A DNA stretch of 64,000 bases from Neorhizobium sp. JUb45. GTDB taxonomy: Bacteria > Pseudomonadota > Alphaproteobacteria > Rhizobiales > Rhizobiaceae. This document shows positions 9,027-18,944 of the stretch, in pieces. The translations under genes were made by a program, and so were the position numbers. The number at the start of each line of letters is the position of its first letter. Positions within the stretch are counted from its first letter, which is position 1. The stretch lies in the NCBI RefSeq assembly GCF_004343585.1, contig NZ_SLYW01000001.1:1178001-1242000 (forward strand), given 5' to 3'. The notes beneath the pieces are model-generated. The model was not told the origin of the DNA and did no database searches. It saw only the letters and a program-made list of their open reading frames with translations.

Positions 9027-10280
9027 TCAGGCCGGGCGCACGAGAATGTGCTTCTTCTTGCCGAGCGACAGCTTGATCACGCCGTCACCGGTAACTTCGC
9101 CGGTGCCGATGACCTTGCGCTCATCCGAAATCGCCACATCGTTGATGCGCACGGCACCGCCCTGAACGTGACGGCGGGCTTCGCCGTTCGAGGCAGCCAG
9201 ACCGGCCTTGACGATCAGCGCGAGCAGGCCGATGCCGGCTTCGAGTTCGCCGGTCGCCACATCGATCGACGGCAGGTTGTCGGCAAGCGCGCCTTCCTCG
9301 AACGTCTTGCGGGCGGTTTCGGCAGCCTGTTCGGCATTGTCGCGGCCGTGCAGCATGGCAGTGACTTCGGTCGCGAGGATCTTCTTGACCTCGTTGATCT
9401 CGGAGCCGCCAAGTGCCGAGAGGCGAGCGATCTCATCCATCGGCAACGTGGTGTAGAGTTTCAGGAAGCGCGAAACGTCGGCATCCTCGGTGTTGCGCCA
9501 GTACTGCCAGAAATCGTAGGCCGACAGCATGTCCGGATTGAGCCAGACAGCACCGTTCAGCGACTTGCCCATCTTGGCGCCGGACGAGGTGGTCAGGAGC
9601 GGCGAGGTGAGCGCGTAAAGCTGCGGCGTACCCATGCGGTGGCCAAGGTCGATACCGTTGATGATATTGCCCCACTGGTCCGAACCACCCATCTGCAGGC
9701 GGCAGTCGTAGCGCTTGTTCAGCTCGACGAAATCGTAGGCCTGCAGGATCATGTAGTTGAATTCAAGGAAGGACAGCGACTGCTCGCGATCAAGGCGCGT
9801 CTTGACGCTGTCGAAGGACAGCATGCGGTTGACCGAGAAGTGACGGCCGACATCGCGCAGGAATTCGAGGTAATTGATCTCGCGCAGCCAGTCGCCGTTG
9901 TTGATCATCAGCGCGTCCTTCTTCCCTTCGCCGTAGCTGAGGTAGTTGGAGAACACGCGCTTGATGGAGGCGATGTTGCTTTCGATCGTGTCGACCGTCA
10001 TCAGCTGGCGGGCATCGTCCTTGAAGGATGGATCGCCGACCATGCCGGTGCCGCCGCCCATCAGCGAGATCGGGCGATGGCCGGTCTGCTGCATCCAATG
10101 CAGCATCATGATCTGGATGAGACCGCCGGCATGAAGGGAAGGCGCCGTCGGATCGAAGCCGATATAGGCCGTCACGATTTCCTTGGCGAACAGTTCGTCG
10201 AGACCCGCCTCGTCGGAGATCTGGTGAATGAAGCCGCGCTCGTCGAGCGTGCGGAGGAAATCGGACTTGAACCTGGACAT
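9027..10280 (-). CDS. tyrS: tyrosyl-tRNA synthetase
   Basis: A 417-residue class Ic aminoacyl-tRNA synthetase that charges tRNA-Tyr in the cytoplasm. The HIGH-like motif is PSLHAGG (residues 47-53) and the KMSKS-like loop is KMGKS (236-240). A C-terminal S4 RNA-binding domain includes [16 protein letters not shown]. Length and motif order are normal. The start at 10280 (MSRFKSDF) matches the family; a 14-residue in-frame extension upstream is basic and unlikely. It is divergent from anmK with an 85-base gap. Confidence 0.97.
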   Translation of the reverse strand: MSRFKSDFLRTLDERGFIHQISDEAGLDELFAKEIVTAYIGFDPTAPSLHAGGLIQIMMLHWMQQTGHRPISLMGGGTGMVGDPSFKDDARQLMTVDTIESNIASIKRVFSNYLSYGEGKKDALMINNGDWLREINYLEFLRDVGRHFSVNRMLSFDSVKTRLDREQSLSFLEFNYMILQAYDFVELNKRYDCRLQMGGSDQWGNIINGIDLGHRMGTPQLYALTSPLLTTSSGAKMGKSLNGAVWLNPDMLSAYDFWQYWRNTEDADVSRFLKLYTTLPMDEIARLSALGGSEINEVKKILATEVTAMLHGRDNAEQAAETARKTFEEGALADNLPSIDVATGELEAGIGLLALIVKAGLAASNGEARRHVQGGAVRINDVAISDERKVIGTGEVTGDGVIKLSLGKKKHILVRPA

Positions 10281-10365
10281 CTTTTTTCTCTGTGGATGTG
10301 TTTTTTGTCTGCGAGGCGGCATCTAGCATCGTTTTTCCGCATAATCACTTCAAAAGTGATTCTGG

Positions 10366-11502
10366 ATGGCATCAATGACTGAGATGAAAACCGCAATCGG
10401 GCTGATGAGCGGCACGTCGATGGACGGGATCGATGTGGCACTGCTGCGCACCGATGGCGAAAACCGGGTGGAGCGCGGGCCGAGTTATTATGTGCCCTAC
10501 GATCCCGCCTTGCGCGAACGCTGGAAACGCGCGCTGGAGGTGGCGAAGGCGATCACCGAGCGGACGCAGAGACCGGAAGATCTCGGTGTAAGCGAGCGGA
10601 TGCTGACGCTTTGCCATGCGGCGGCGGTCAAATCGTTTCTGGGGCGAAACGACTTGGAGGCGACGGATATCGATCTTGTCGGTTTTCATGGTCAGACGGT
10701 GCTGCATCGGCCTGACGATGCGCTGACGGTGCAGATCGGCGATGGCCAATTGCTGGCGGACGAGATCGGCATCGACGTGGTTTTCGACATGCGCGCAAAT
10801 GACATGGTGTTTGGCGGACAGGGCGCGCCGCTGATCCCGGTCTATCATGCAGCGCTTTCCGCCAACCTGCCGGATGCTTGCGAGCCGCCGGTGGTGTTCG
10901 TGAATATCGGCGGCATTTCCAACCTGACATTCGTCGGGCGCGACGGCACGCTGTCCGCCTTCGACAGTGGTCCCGGCAATATGCTGATCGACCAATGGGT
11001 GGAGGCGCATGGCGGCGGGGCCTACGACAAGGGCGGCCGCATCGCCGCGTCCGGCAAGGTCGTGCAGGCGCTAGCAGGCCAATATCTGGAAAGCCCGTTC
11101 TTTTCCGGCAATATTCGCCGTTCGCTGGACCGTGGTGACTTTATGCCACCAAAACCGGGAGACGCGTCGCTGGTCGATGGCGCACGCACGCTGGCGCATG
11201 TCACGGCTGCCGCCATCCTCAAATCGGCGAGCCATCTGCCGGAACCACCAAAAACCTATGTGGTCTGCGGTGGCGGGCGCCTGAATGGCGTGATCATGCG
11301 GGAGTTCTCCGATCTGGCGGCAGTACAGGGGGCAAACGTTGTTGCAGCGGAAGCGGCGGGTTTCGACGGCGGCGCGATGGAAGCTGAGGCCTGGGCCTAT
11401 CTGGCGGTACGCTCGCTGCGTGGCCTGCCATTGACGTTTCCGGGCACGACGGGTGTCGAGAAACCGGTCAGCGGCGGAATTCTGTGCAGGACGCGTCTAT
11501 AA
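10366..11502 (+). CDS. anmK: anhydro-N-acetylmuramic acid kinase
   Basis: A 378-residue AnmK, which cleaves and phosphorylates 1,6-anhydro-MurNAc to MurNAc-6-phosphate in peptidoglycan recycling. The ATP-binding start [15 protein letters not shown] and the second motif NIGGISNLT are typical, as are FDSGPGN and CGGGRLNG later. Three ATGs lie close together (10366, 10375, 10384) and none has a convincing ribosome site; family members usually begin at the third. It is divergent from tyrS. Confidence 0.93.
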   Translation: MASMTEMKTAIGLMSGTSMDGIDVALLRTDGENRVERGPSYYVPYDPALRERWKRALEVAKAITERTQRPEDLGVSERMLTLCHAAAVKSFLGRNDLEATDIDLVGFHGQTVLHRPDDALTVQIGDGQLLADEIGIDVVFDMRANDMVFGGQGAPLIPVYHAALSANLPDACEPPVVFVNIGGISNLTFVGRDGTLSAFDSGPGNMLIDQWVEAHGGGAYDKGGRIAASGKVVQALAGQYLESPFFSGNIRRSLDRGDFMPPKPGDASLVDGARTLAHVTAAAILKSASHLPEPPKTYVVCGGGRLNGVIMREFSDLAAVQGANVVAAEAAGFDGGAMEAEAWAYLAVRSLRGLPLTFPGTTGVEKPVSGGILCRTRL

Positions 11503-11588
11503 TACGTTTTCATATTTAGACGTTCATGCAATTCTGGGATGCGCGTAAACGCCTCCTGCCGGGCGCCGCTTTTTTGATTGATCGTTTT

Positions 11589-12785
11589 ATGTCTGCTGCC
11601 GTGTTCTTTCTGGCGGTGAATTTTCTCATCGCCATTTGTTTCAGTGCCGTTTTTGCCGTCGTCTCGGTATATAGCCGCTCGCGCCTTGCTGCGCAGTTTT
11701 TCTCCGCAGGATTTGCCGTCGCCTCGCTGACAGCCATCTGCGAACTCGGCGTCGCCTACAGCACCATACCGGTGCCATGGGCGATCGGCGTGTACGGCAC
11801 GGTTCTGGCCGGCTTGGTTTTCCTGCAGATGGGGATTGCTGCCCTATATGGAAGGCCGGTCCCGATACCGGTCGCGGTCATCACGTTTCTGGCGGGGATG
11901 ACGGCCTATCTGGTCATTATCGACGTCCCGCCCGGCAGCCTGTTGCACGGGCTTGCCTATCAGGGACCCTACGCGCTGGTGATGCTGGCGGCATCGGCGA
12001 GCGTCTTCATGTCCAACCGGCGGCTTGCAATCGATCGGGCACTGGCCTTCCTGCTGCTCTTCACCGGTCTGCATTTTTTCGTGAAAGCCTGGCTCGCCGT
12101 GACCATCGGAGCCGGCAATACTGCCAGGGATTATGTCTCGACCAACTATGCGGTGATTTCGCAAAGCCTGACTGCAGTGGCGATCGTAGCCGTGGGTCTG
12201 ATGCTGCTCGCGGTTCTGGCGCTGGAAATCATGGCAGAGGAGCGTGATCACGCCGAGCGCGACAGCCTGTCCGGACTGTCCAATCGGCGCGGCTTTGAAA
12301 AGGGCGTGCGGCTGGCCATGCTGGGTAACGGCAATCGCCGCCATGCATTGATTCTCTGCGACCTCGATCACTTCAAATCGATCAACGACACCCATGGTCA
12401 TCACGGTGGCGACATGGTGATCCGTTCATTTGGCGGCATGTTACGAAGCCATGCCGGCGCAGGTGCCATTGTCGGGCGCATCGGCGGTGAGGAATTCGCC
12501 GTGTTCCTGCCCAATACGCCGCCGACTGTTGCGGTCGTTGTCGCCGAAACCTTGCGCACCGGCGTCAAAACCATGGTCATAGCCGGCATGCCTGCGGATT
12601 TTATCGTCACCGCCAGCTTTGGTGTGGCCGGCATTTCCTTGCAGGAGAGCCTGGAAGAGGCGATGCGCAAGGCAGATGCCGCGCTTTATGATGCGAAACG
12701 TTCCGGGCGCGATTGTGTGCGGCAGGCCGCAGAAGCCCCGGCTGAGCCGTTCGATGGCCGCAACGGTCTGCATGTGGTCAAATAA
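11589..12785 (+). CDS. membrane diguanylate cyclase (GGDEF), copy 1
   Basis: A 398-residue protein with six or seven membrane helices in residues 1-215 and a GGDEF domain after residue 222. The active-site loop is GGEEF (299-303) and the metal-binding segment is CDLDHFKSIND, so it should make cyclic di-GMP. The RxxD inhibitory I-site expected about nine residues before GGEEF is absent (AGAG there), so product inhibition through that site is not expected. The start ATG 11589 was chosen because it aligns exactly with the paralogue; an in-frame ATG at 11526 would add 21 residues. The membrane part probably senses an unknown cue. Confidence 0.9.
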   Translation: MSAAVFFLAVNFLIAICFSAVFAVVSVYSRSRLAAQFFSAGFAVASLTAICELGVAYSTIPVPWAIGVYGTVLAGLVFLQMGIAALYGRPVPIPVAVITFLAGMTAYLVIIDVPPGSLLHGLAYQGPYALVMLAASASVFMSNRRLAIDRALAFLLLFTGLHFFVKAWLAVTIGAGNTARDYVSTNYAVISQSLTAVAIVAVGLMLLAVLALEIMAEERDHAERDSLSGLSNRRGFEKGVRLAMLGNGNRRHALILCDLDHFKSINDTHGHHGGDMVIRSFGGMLRSHAGAGAIVGRIGGEEFAVFLPNTPPTVAVVVAETLRTGVKTMVIAGMPADFIVTASFGVAGISLQESLEEAMRKADAALYDAKRSGRDCVRQAAEAPAEPFDGRNGLHVVK

Positions 12786-12977
12786 GACTGCATTAACCTG
12801 ATGGCGGCTGGAGATGGCGCCGCAGCGGTGTTCTTAAGATCAGGTAGGGTTCACCCAGCGGATGCTTTCCGTTGGCGAGGAAAACGTGATGGCCTTTAAC
12901 ATTTTGTTTTCACTGGGACCCTAATCTGCGGCCCACGATCCGCTTTACATCCGCCCATTCCATTCGATTGATCCCTG

Positions 12978-14135
12978 ATGTCTGCTGCCGCGATATTTCT
13001 GGTGGTGAATTTTATCATCGGCCTATGTTTTAGCGCCGTATTCTCAGTCGTATCCATTTACAGCCGCTGGCGCTCTGCCGCTCTGCTGTTCTCAGCCGGC
13101 CTTTTCATCGCTTCGCTCACCATGCTCTCGGAGCTGGCTGTTGCCTATGCCGACAATCCAAGGCCTTGGTCCCTTGCCGTTTACGGCACCGTGCTGGCCG
13201 GACTGGTTCTGTTGCACTGGGGCGTTTCGGTGCTTTACGGCAGGCGTTTTCCCATATGGGTCGCCATTGTGACATTCCTTGCCGGCATGGCTGCCTATCT
13301 TCTAATCCGCGACGTTCCGCGGTCCTGGTGGGGTTACGGTTTTGCGTATCAGGGGCCTTATGCACTGGTGACGTTTTCAGCGGCCATCAACGTCGTCCTG
13401 TCGCAGCGCAAAACGGCGATGGACAGGGCGCTTGCCATCGTGCTCGCGCTGAGCGGTCTGCATTTCTTCCTCAAGGCGGTGCTGGCAGCCATAATGGGGC
13501 CAGGAGCGACGCCGAGCGTCTACATATCCACCCATTATGCGGTCCTGTCGCAAAGCATTACGGCGGTGTTGATCGTATCTGTCGGCCTGATGCTTCTGGC
13601 CGTGCTGACGCTCGACATCATGGCGGTCGAGAGAGGGCGTGCAGAACGCGACAGCCTATCCGGCCTTGCCAATCGCAGGGGCTTTGAAAAGGCCACGAAA
13701 CGAGCGATGGAACAGGCTGGCGAACGTCAGCATGCTGTCATTCTTTGCGACCTCGATCACTTCAAATCGATCAACGACACCTATGGGCACCACGCCGGCG
13801 ATATGGTCATCCGCGCATTTGGAACGATGATCGGGGCGCAGGCCGGGGCCGGTTCTATTGTCGGGCGCATCGGCGGTGAGGAGTTTGCAGTTTTTCTGCC
13901 TGATACATCGCCGGCAATCGCTGTCGCCGTGGCCGAAACGTTGAGGGTTGGCGCCCGCAAGATGATGGTTCCCGGTCTTCCCGGTGGCTTTGTCGTGACG
14001 GCCAGTTTTGGCGTCGCCGCCTTGTCGCCAAGGAGCGATCTGGACTTTGCCCTGCGTCAGGCCGATGCAGCCTTGTACGATGCCAAGCGCGGCGGCCGCG
14101 ATTGTGTTCATCAGGCACCTGGGCTTGCGGCTTGA
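12978..14135 (+). CDS. membrane diguanylate cyclase (GGDEF), copy 2
   Basis: A 385-residue paralogue of the gene 192 bases upstream. The two align without gaps through residue 310 (same GGEEF position 299-303, same membrane layout, shared motifs such as RDSLSGL and CDLDHFKSIND), showing a tandem duplication with moderate divergence. Active-site residues are intact and the I-site RxxD is again missing. It ends 35 bases before a strong terminator. Having two near-collinear copies with slightly different membrane domains suggests either dosage or separate sensing. Confidence 0.9.
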   Translation: MSAAAIFLVVNFIIGLCFSAVFSVVSIYSRWRSAALLFSAGLFIASLTMLSELAVAYADNPRPWSLAVYGTVLAGLVLLHWGVSVLYGRRFPIWVAIVTFLAGMAAYLLIRDVPRSWWGYGFAYQGPYALVTFSAAINVVLSQRKTAMDRALAIVLALSGLHFFLKAVLAAIMGPGATPSVYISTHYAVLSQSITAVLIVSVGLMLLAVLTLDIMAVERGRAERDSLSGLANRRGFEKATKRAMEQAGERQHAVILCDLDHFKSINDTYGHHAGDMVIRAFGTMIGAQAGAGSIVGRIGGEEFAVFLPDTSPAIAVAVAETLRVGARKMMVPGLPGGFVVTASFGVAALSPRSDLDFALRQADAALYDAKRGGRDCVHQAPGLAA

Positions 14136-14170
14136 TTGCCGACCGCGTTTGAGGCCGCCTGAAACGCAAA

Positions 14171-14191
14171 CGGCCGCCCGAAAGGCGGCCG
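14171..14191. terminator. bidirectional terminator hairpin
   Basis: CGGCCGCC (14171-14178), loop CGAAA, GGCGGCCG (14184-14191), lying between the convergent GGDEF gene and the alpha/beta hydrolase. T-rich sequence follows on both strands. Confidence 0.8.
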
Positions 14192-14217
14192 CTTAATTGT
14201 CAATGTGACCTATCCGT

Positions 14218-14895
14218 TTAGCGGATGCGCTTTGCTGCCGGTTCCGGCACCAGTTCGCCATTGAGGCGACGGTCGAGATAATCCTCGCATTCGCCCATCA
14301 ACGTATCCACCTGGCCGTTGAAGAAGTGGTTTGCACCTTCCACGACCTTGTGGGTGATGAGGATGCCCTTCTGGGTCTTCAGCTTTTCGACGAGGCCGTT
14401 GACGTCCTTTTCAGGCGCGACCTTGTCCGAATCGCCATTGATGATCAGGCCGGAAGACGGGCAGGGTGCCAGGAAGGAGAAGTCATAGGTGTTCGGCTGC
14501 GGCGCGATCGACATGAAACCTTCGATTTCCGGACGGCGCATCAGAAGCTGCATGCCGATCCAGGCACCGAAGGAATAACCGGCAACCCAACAGCTCTTCG
14601 AATCGGGATGCAGGCTCTGCACCCAGTCGAGCGCCGAAGCAGCATCCGACAATTCGCCGGCGCCGTGGTCGAATTCGCCCTGACTACGACCGATCGAACG
14701 GAAATTGAACCGGAGTGTCGTGAACCCGCGCTTCTGGAACATGTAGAAGAGCTGGTAGACGATCTGGTTGTTCATCGTGCCGCCGAACTGCGGGTGCGGG
14801 TGCAGGATGATGGCGATCGGTGCGCTCTTTTCCTTGGAAGGCTGGTAGCGGCCTTCCAGGCGGCCTGCAGGGCCGTTGAAAATGACTTCGGGCAT
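14218..14895 (-). CDS. alpha/beta hydrolase
   Basis: A 225-residue cytoplasmic alpha/beta hydrolase fold protein of the dienelactone-hydrolase-like type seen in many alphaproteobacteria. The nucleophile elbow is GYSFG, the likely acid is in NGDSDKVAPE and the likely histidine is in GANHFF, so a full catalytic triad is visible. The substrate is unknown. It is divergent from the suf operon and its start is clear (MPEVIFNG). Confidence 0.85.
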   Translation of the reverse strand: MPEVIFNGPAGRLEGRYQPSKEKSAPIAIILHPHPQFGGTMNNQIVYQLFYMFQKRGFTTLRFNFRSIGRSQGEFDHGAGELSDAASALDWVQSLHPDSKSCWVAGYSFGAWIGMQLLMRRPEIEGFMSIAPQPNTYDFSFLAPCPSSGLIINGDSDKVAPEKDVNGLVEKLKTQKGILITHKVVEGANHFFNGQVDTLMGECEDYLDRRLNGELVPEPAAKRIR

Positions 14896-14947
14896 CGGTA
14901 CTCCGGTCGGTGTCTCAGGTTTCGAACCGTTTCAGCAGAGCCTAGAC

Positions 14948-14996
14948 TTGACGAAGTCTCTCAGCTTTCCTAAAAACAGTTTAGAACCATTCGAAA
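14948..14996 (+). promoter_or_regulatory. putative suf promoter with Irr-box-like operator
   Basis: TTGACG (14948-14953) and TAAAAA (14971-14976) are spaced by 17 bases. Just downstream, TTTAGAACCATTCGAAA (14980-14996) matches the iron control element (TTTAGAA-N3-TTCTAAA) at all but one position. In rhizobia the heme-responsive regulator Irr binds such boxes, and one overlapping the transcription start would repress the operon when iron is low. A weaker half-match (TTTAGAA at 16294-16300) precedes sufB. The site is 126 bases before the first gene. Confidence 0.55.
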
Positions 14997-15121
14997 TTGG
15001 GGTATCCATCAAGGTTTGCCCCGGTTGGGTGTCTCATACGGCAAGCCCGGCGAAAATTTCAAGGAAAATGCGCCGTACACTGCCTATCTAGAAACTGAAC
15101 TGCATCGGACAATGGCCGACC

Positions 15122-16288
15122 ATGGCGCTTCAACGCACATATCTCGACTGGAACGCGACCGCGCCGCTGTGTGAGCCGGCCCGCATGGCCATGCTTGAGG
15201 CATTGTCTTTGCCCGGAAATGCGTCTTCCGTGCACGGCGAAGGCCGGGCTGCGCGTGCTGCGCTGGAAAAGGCGCGGCGGTCTGTTGCAGCGCTTGCCGG
15301 TGCCGAACCGGCGCATGTGATCTTTACCAGCGGCGCGACCGAGGCCGCCAACCACGTCCTGACCCCGGACTTTCGCATGGGGCGTGCGCCGCTCAACATC
15401 GGTGCGCTTTATGTTACGGCGATCGAACATCCGGCCATCCGCGAAGGCGGTCGTTTCGGCGCCGAAAATGTCCATGAAATCCCGGTGACTGCCGCAGGTG
15501 TGGTTGATCTGGCGGCGCTCGAGGCGATGCTTGCCGCCCATGACCGCGCAAACGGTCTGCCGATGGTGGCTGTCATGCTGGTGAACAATGAGACCGGTAT
15601 CGTCCAGCCTGTGGCGGATGCGGCAAAGCTTGCGCATGCGCATGGCGGCCTGATGGTCGTCGATGCCGTGCAGGCGGCCGGGCGTCTGCCGCTTGATATC
15701 AACTCGCTGGATGCCGATTTCCTGATCATCTCCTCGCACAAGATCGGCGGCCCGAAGGGTGTCGGCGCGCTGATCACGCGTGGCGAAGTGCTGATGCCGA
15801 AACCGCTGATCCGTGGCGGTGGCCAGGAAAAGGGGCATCGTTCCGGAACCGAAAACTTTTTTGCCATCGTTGGTTTTGGTGCAGCAGCAGATGCCGCCGC
15901 AGTCGAACTGGATGATCGACGCAGCCGGATGACCGGCTTGCGTGAAAAACTGGAAGCCGGCATGCGGGCTGCTGCGCCCGACGTCATCATTCATGGCGCA
16001 GATGTGGAACGCGTCGCCAATACCAGCTTCTTCACGCTGCCGGAACTGAAGTCAGAGACGGGACAGATCGGCTTCGATCTCGAAGGCATTGCGCTTTCGG
16101 CCGGATCTGCCTGCTCGTCCGGGCGGGTCGGCGAAAGTCATGTGCTGACGGCGATGGGGCATGATCCAAAGCTCGGTGGCCTGCGTATTTCGCTTGGTCC
16201 GACGACGACGGATGCTGATGTCGAACGCGCTATCGCTGCCTTTGCCAAGGTTGCCGGTCGCAGACGCCTTTCGGGGCAGGCGGCATGA
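15122..16288 (+). CDS. sufS2: cysteine desulfurase (NifS/IscS class)
   Basis: A 388-residue pyridoxal-phosphate enzyme that takes sulfur from cysteine for iron-sulfur cluster building. The PLP lysine is in SSHKIGGPKG and the catalytic cysteine is in the flexible loop GSACSSGR, which marks the class I NifS/IscS type, unlike the class II SufS further down. In Agrobacterium the equivalent operon is described as sufS2BCDS1XA, and this gene sits in the sufS2 position. The 148-base gap to sufB carries hairpins and a half Irr box, so sufB may also have its own promoter. Confidence 0.9.
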   Translation: MALQRTYLDWNATAPLCEPARMAMLEALSLPGNASSVHGEGRAARAALEKARRSVAALAGAEPAHVIFTSGATEAANHVLTPDFRMGRAPLNIGALYVTAIEHPAIREGGRFGAENVHEIPVTAAGVVDLAALEAMLAAHDRANGLPMVAVMLVNNETGIVQPVADAAKLAHAHGGLMVVDAVQAAGRLPLDINSLDADFLIISSHKIGGPKGVGALITRGEVLMPKPLIRGGGQEKGHRSGTENFFAIVGFGAAADAAAVELDDRRSRMTGLREKLEAGMRAAAPDVIIHGADVERVANTSFFTLPELKSETGQIGFDLEGIALSAGSACSSGRVGESHVLTAMGHDPKLGGLRISLGPTTTDADVERAIAAFAKVAGRRRLSGQAA

Positions 16289-16330
16289 GCTAGTTTAGAA
16301 TGATTTGCGGAAACGCAAATTTTGACCTTG

Positions 16331-16357
16331 CCAAAAGGTGGGAAATTCCCCTTTTGG
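16331..16357. other. inverted repeat in the sufS2-sufB gap
   Basis: CCAAAAGG (16331-16338) and CCTTTTGG (16350-16357) form a stem extended by GGAA/TTCC inside a small bulge. The same gap also holds ATTTGCG-GAAA-CGCAAAT (about 16304-16321) followed by TTT, and the perfect palindrome GCGGAATTCCGC (16371-16382). These could be a terminator/attenuator plus an operator that sets sufB levels; I cannot tell which protein would bind. Confidence 0.5.
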
Positions 16358-16436
16358 CGCTTACATGAGTGCGGAATTCCGCCAAGACGATGACAAGCTG
16401 CCGGACCCTTGATTCCGGCCAGATTTGGAGAATGAG

Positions 16437-17906
16437 ATGCCTGCCGTTCAGGAAACAATCGATCAGGTTCGTGGGATCGATATCGACCAGTACAAATACG
16501 GTTTCGAAACGATCATCGAAGTCGACAAGGCGCCCAAGGGCCTGTCCGAGGATATCATCCGCTTCATCTCCGCCAAGAAGCAGGAGCCGGAATGGATGCT
16601 GGAATGGCGTCTCGACGCCTATCAGCGCTGGCTGACCATGGAAGAGCCGAGCTGGGCGCGCGTCGATTACCCGAAGATCGACTTCAACGATTACTACTAC
16701 TACGCCGCTCCGAAGAACGTTACGGGTCCGGTTTCGCTGGATGAAGTCGATCCGGAACTGTTGCGCACCTATGAAAAGCTGGGCATTCCGCTGCGTGAGC
16801 AGGAAATCCTGGCCGGCGTTCAGAAGTCCAAGGTTGCCGTCGATGCGGTGTTCGACTCGGTTTCGGTCGTCACCACCTTCAAGAAGGAGCTTCAGAAGGC
16901 CGGCGTGATCTTCATGTCGATCTCGGAAGCCATCCGCGAACATCCCGACCTGATCAAGAAATATCTCGGCTCGGTCGTGCCGACCACCGACAATTATTAT
17001 GCGACGCTGAATGCGGCTGTCTTCACCGACGGTTCGTTCGTGTTCGTGCCCAAGGGCGTGCGCTGCCCGATGGAACTGTCGACCTACTTCCGTATCAACG
17101 AGAAGAACACCGGCCAGTTCGAACGCACGCTGATCATCTGTGAAGAAGGCGCCTACGTTTCCTATCTGGAAGGCTGCACGGCGCCGCAGCGAGACGAAAA
17201 CCAGCTGCATGCGGCTGTCGTCGAACTGGTGGCTCTGGACGATGCCGAGATCAAATACTCGACCGTGCAGAACTGGTTCCCGGGCGACAAGGACGGCAAG
17301 GGCGGCATCTACAATTTTGTCACCAAGCGTGGCGATTGCCGTGGCGACCGTTCCAAGATTTCCTGGACGCAGGTGGAAACCGGTTCGGCGATCACCTGGA
17401 AGTATCCGTCCTGCATCCTGCGTGGTGACGATTCGCGCGGCGAGTTCTACTCGATCGCGGTTTCCAACGGTCACCAGCAGATCGACAGCGGCACCAAGAT
17501 GATCCATCTCGGCAAGAATACGTCGAGCCGCATCGTTTCCAAGGGTATCGCCGCCGGCGTTTCCCAAAACACCTATCGCGGCCAGGTTTCGGCGCACCGC
17601 AAGGCGAGCAATGCCCGCAACTTCACGCAGTGCGACAGTCTTCTGATCGGCGATCGTTGTGGCGCGCATACCGTGCCCTACATCGAGGCAAAGAACTCTT
17701 CGGCGCAGTTCGAGCACGAGGCGACCACCTCGAAGATCTCGGAAGACCAGCTGTTCTATTGCCTGCAGCGCGGCATCCCGACCGAAGAGGCGATCGCGCT
17801 GATCGTCAACGGTTTCGTGCGGGAAGTCATTCAGGAACTGCCGATGGAATTTGCCGTGGAAGCGCAGAAACTGATCGGCATCTCGCTTGAGGGTAGTGTG
17901 GGGTAA
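16437..17906 (+). CDS. sufB: SufB, Fe-S cluster scaffold complex subunit
   Basis: A 489-residue SufB, part of the SufBC2D scaffold that assembles and transfers iron-sulfur clusters. Typical SufB blocks are visible, including [11 protein letters not shown], the C-terminal [15 protein letters not shown] block and RGIPTEEA. The ATG at 16437 has GGAG seven bases upstream; an in-frame TTG four codons earlier is less likely. Its stop codon overlaps the start of the next small gene by one base. Confidence 0.97.
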   Translation: MPAVQETIDQVRGIDIDQYKYGFETIIEVDKAPKGLSEDIIRFISAKKQEPEWMLEWRLDAYQRWLTMEEPSWARVDYPKIDFNDYYYYAAPKNVTGPVSLDEVDPELLRTYEKLGIPLREQEILAGVQKSKVAVDAVFDSVSVVTTFKKELQKAGVIFMSISEAIREHPDLIKKYLGSVVPTTDNYYATLNAAVFTDGSFVFVPKGVRCPMELSTYFRINEKNTGQFERTLIICEEGAYVSYLEGCTAPQRDENQLHAAVVELVALDDAEIKYSTVQNWFPGDKDGKGGIYNFVTKRGDCRGDRSKISWTQVETGSAITWKYPSCILRGDDSRGEFYSIAVSNGHQQIDSGTKMIHLGKNTSSRIVSKGIAAGVSQNTYRGQVSAHRKASNARNFTQCDSLLIGDRCGAHTVPYIEAKNSSAQFEHEATTSKISEDQLFYCLQRGIPTEEAIALIVNGFVREVIQELPMEFAVEAQKLIGISLEGSVG

Positions 17907-18127
17907 TGAACGAGAAGGTCGAGAACCTCATTCTGGAACATCTCCGCGTCATGCGCGCGGACATGGCATCCATGAAGGAAGAGTTGAGCGGCATGAGAGC
18001 GGAAATGCTGGTGATGCGCCAGCACATGGCTGGATTGCTCGGTTCTCAGGTCCTTCACGATGGGGAACTCGCAACCATCAAAGTTCGCCTCGATAGAATC
18101 GAAAAACGGCTGGAACTCAGCGAATAA
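17906..18127 (+). CDS. small coiled-coil protein between sufB and sufC
   Basis: A 73-residue, methionine- and glutamate-rich, wholly helical protein with heptad spacing (for example MKEELSGMRAEMLVMRQHM) and no cysteine. The start codon overlaps the sufB stop (TAATG), so it is probably translationally coupled. I do not recognise a family. Its place inside the suf operon suggests a role with the SufBCD complex, but a transcript-stabilising or neutral role is equally possible. Confidence 0.7.
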   Translation: MNEKVENLILEHLRVMRADMASMKEELSGMRAEMLVMRQHMAGLLGSQVLHDGELATIKVRLDRIEKRLELSE

Positions 18128-18168
18128 ATTGCGGCTTTGGCCCGCTTCAAACAGACAAGAGATTGACC

Positions 18169-18924
18169 ATGCTTGAGATCAAGAACCTGCACGCCCGTAT
18201 CGCCGAAGACGGCACCGAAATCATCCGTGGCCTGAACCTCACCGTGAAGGCCGGCGAAGTCGCCGCCATCATGGGCCCGAACGGTTCCGGCAAGTCGACG
18301 CTGTCCTACATCCTGTCGGGCCGTTCTGACTATGAAGTCACAGAGGGCGAGATCCTTTATAACGGCGAGAGCATTCTGGAACTTGACCCGGCAGAACGCG
18401 CGTCCAAGGGCATCTTTCTTGCCTTCCAGTACCCGGTCGAAATTCCGGGCGTTGCCACCATGCAGTTCCTGAAAGTGGCCATGAACGAGCAGCGCAAGGC
18501 GCGTGGCGAAGAAGAACTGACGACGCCGGAATTCATCCGCCGCGTCAAGGAATCCGCTGCCGAGCTGAAGATCAACATGGACATGCTGAAACGTCCGCTC
18601 AATGTCGGCTTCTCCGGCGGTGAGAAGAAGCGCGCCGAAATCCTGCAGATGGCGCTGCTGCAACCGCAGCTTTGCGTGCTCGACGAGACCGATTCCGGCC
18701 TCGACATCGATGCGCTGAAGATCGTTGCCGATGGCGTCAACGCGCTGAAGTCGCCGGATCGCGCGACCATCGTCATCACCCACTACCAGCGTCTGCTCGA
18801 CTACATCGTGCCGGATAGCGTCCATGTTCTCTACAAGGGCCAGATCATCCGTTCTGGCGACAAGGAACTGGCGCTGGAACTCGAAGCCAACGGTTATGCC
18901 GACATCATCGGCGCAGCAGCCTGA
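18169..18924 (+). CDS. sufC: SufC, Fe-S assembly ATPase
   Basis: A 251-residue ABC-type ATPase of the SufBC2D complex. Walker A is GPNGSGKST, the signature is FSGGEKKR (the SufC variant of LSGGQ) and Walker B is CVLDETDSGLD. ATP hydrolysis drives conformational change of SufB/SufD. I took ATG 18169 (MLEIKNLHA); an in-frame TTG lies two codons earlier. It is spaced 20 bases from sufD. Confidence 0.97.
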   Translation: MLEIKNLHARIAEDGTEIIRGLNLTVKAGEVAAIMGPNGSGKSTLSYILSGRSDYEVTEGEILYNGESILELDPAERASKGIFLAFQYPVEIPGVATMQFLKVAMNEQRKARGEEELTTPEFIRRVKESAAELKINMDMLKRPLNVGFSGGEKKRAEILQMALLQPQLCVLDETDSGLDIDALKIVADGVNALKSPDRATIVITHYQRLLDYIVPDSVHVLYKGQIIRSGDKELALELEANGYADIIGAAA

Positions 18925-18944
18925 TTGGCGGGAGGCAAGAGACC

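Noticed and set aside
9048..10382. 444-codon open frame opposite tyrS
   Set aside because: tyrS has complete synthetase motifs; the opposite frame shows none and is a GC-skew artefact.
16290..17717. 475-codon open frame opposite sufB
   Set aside because: sufB is unmistakable; the reverse frame has no motif or ribosome site.
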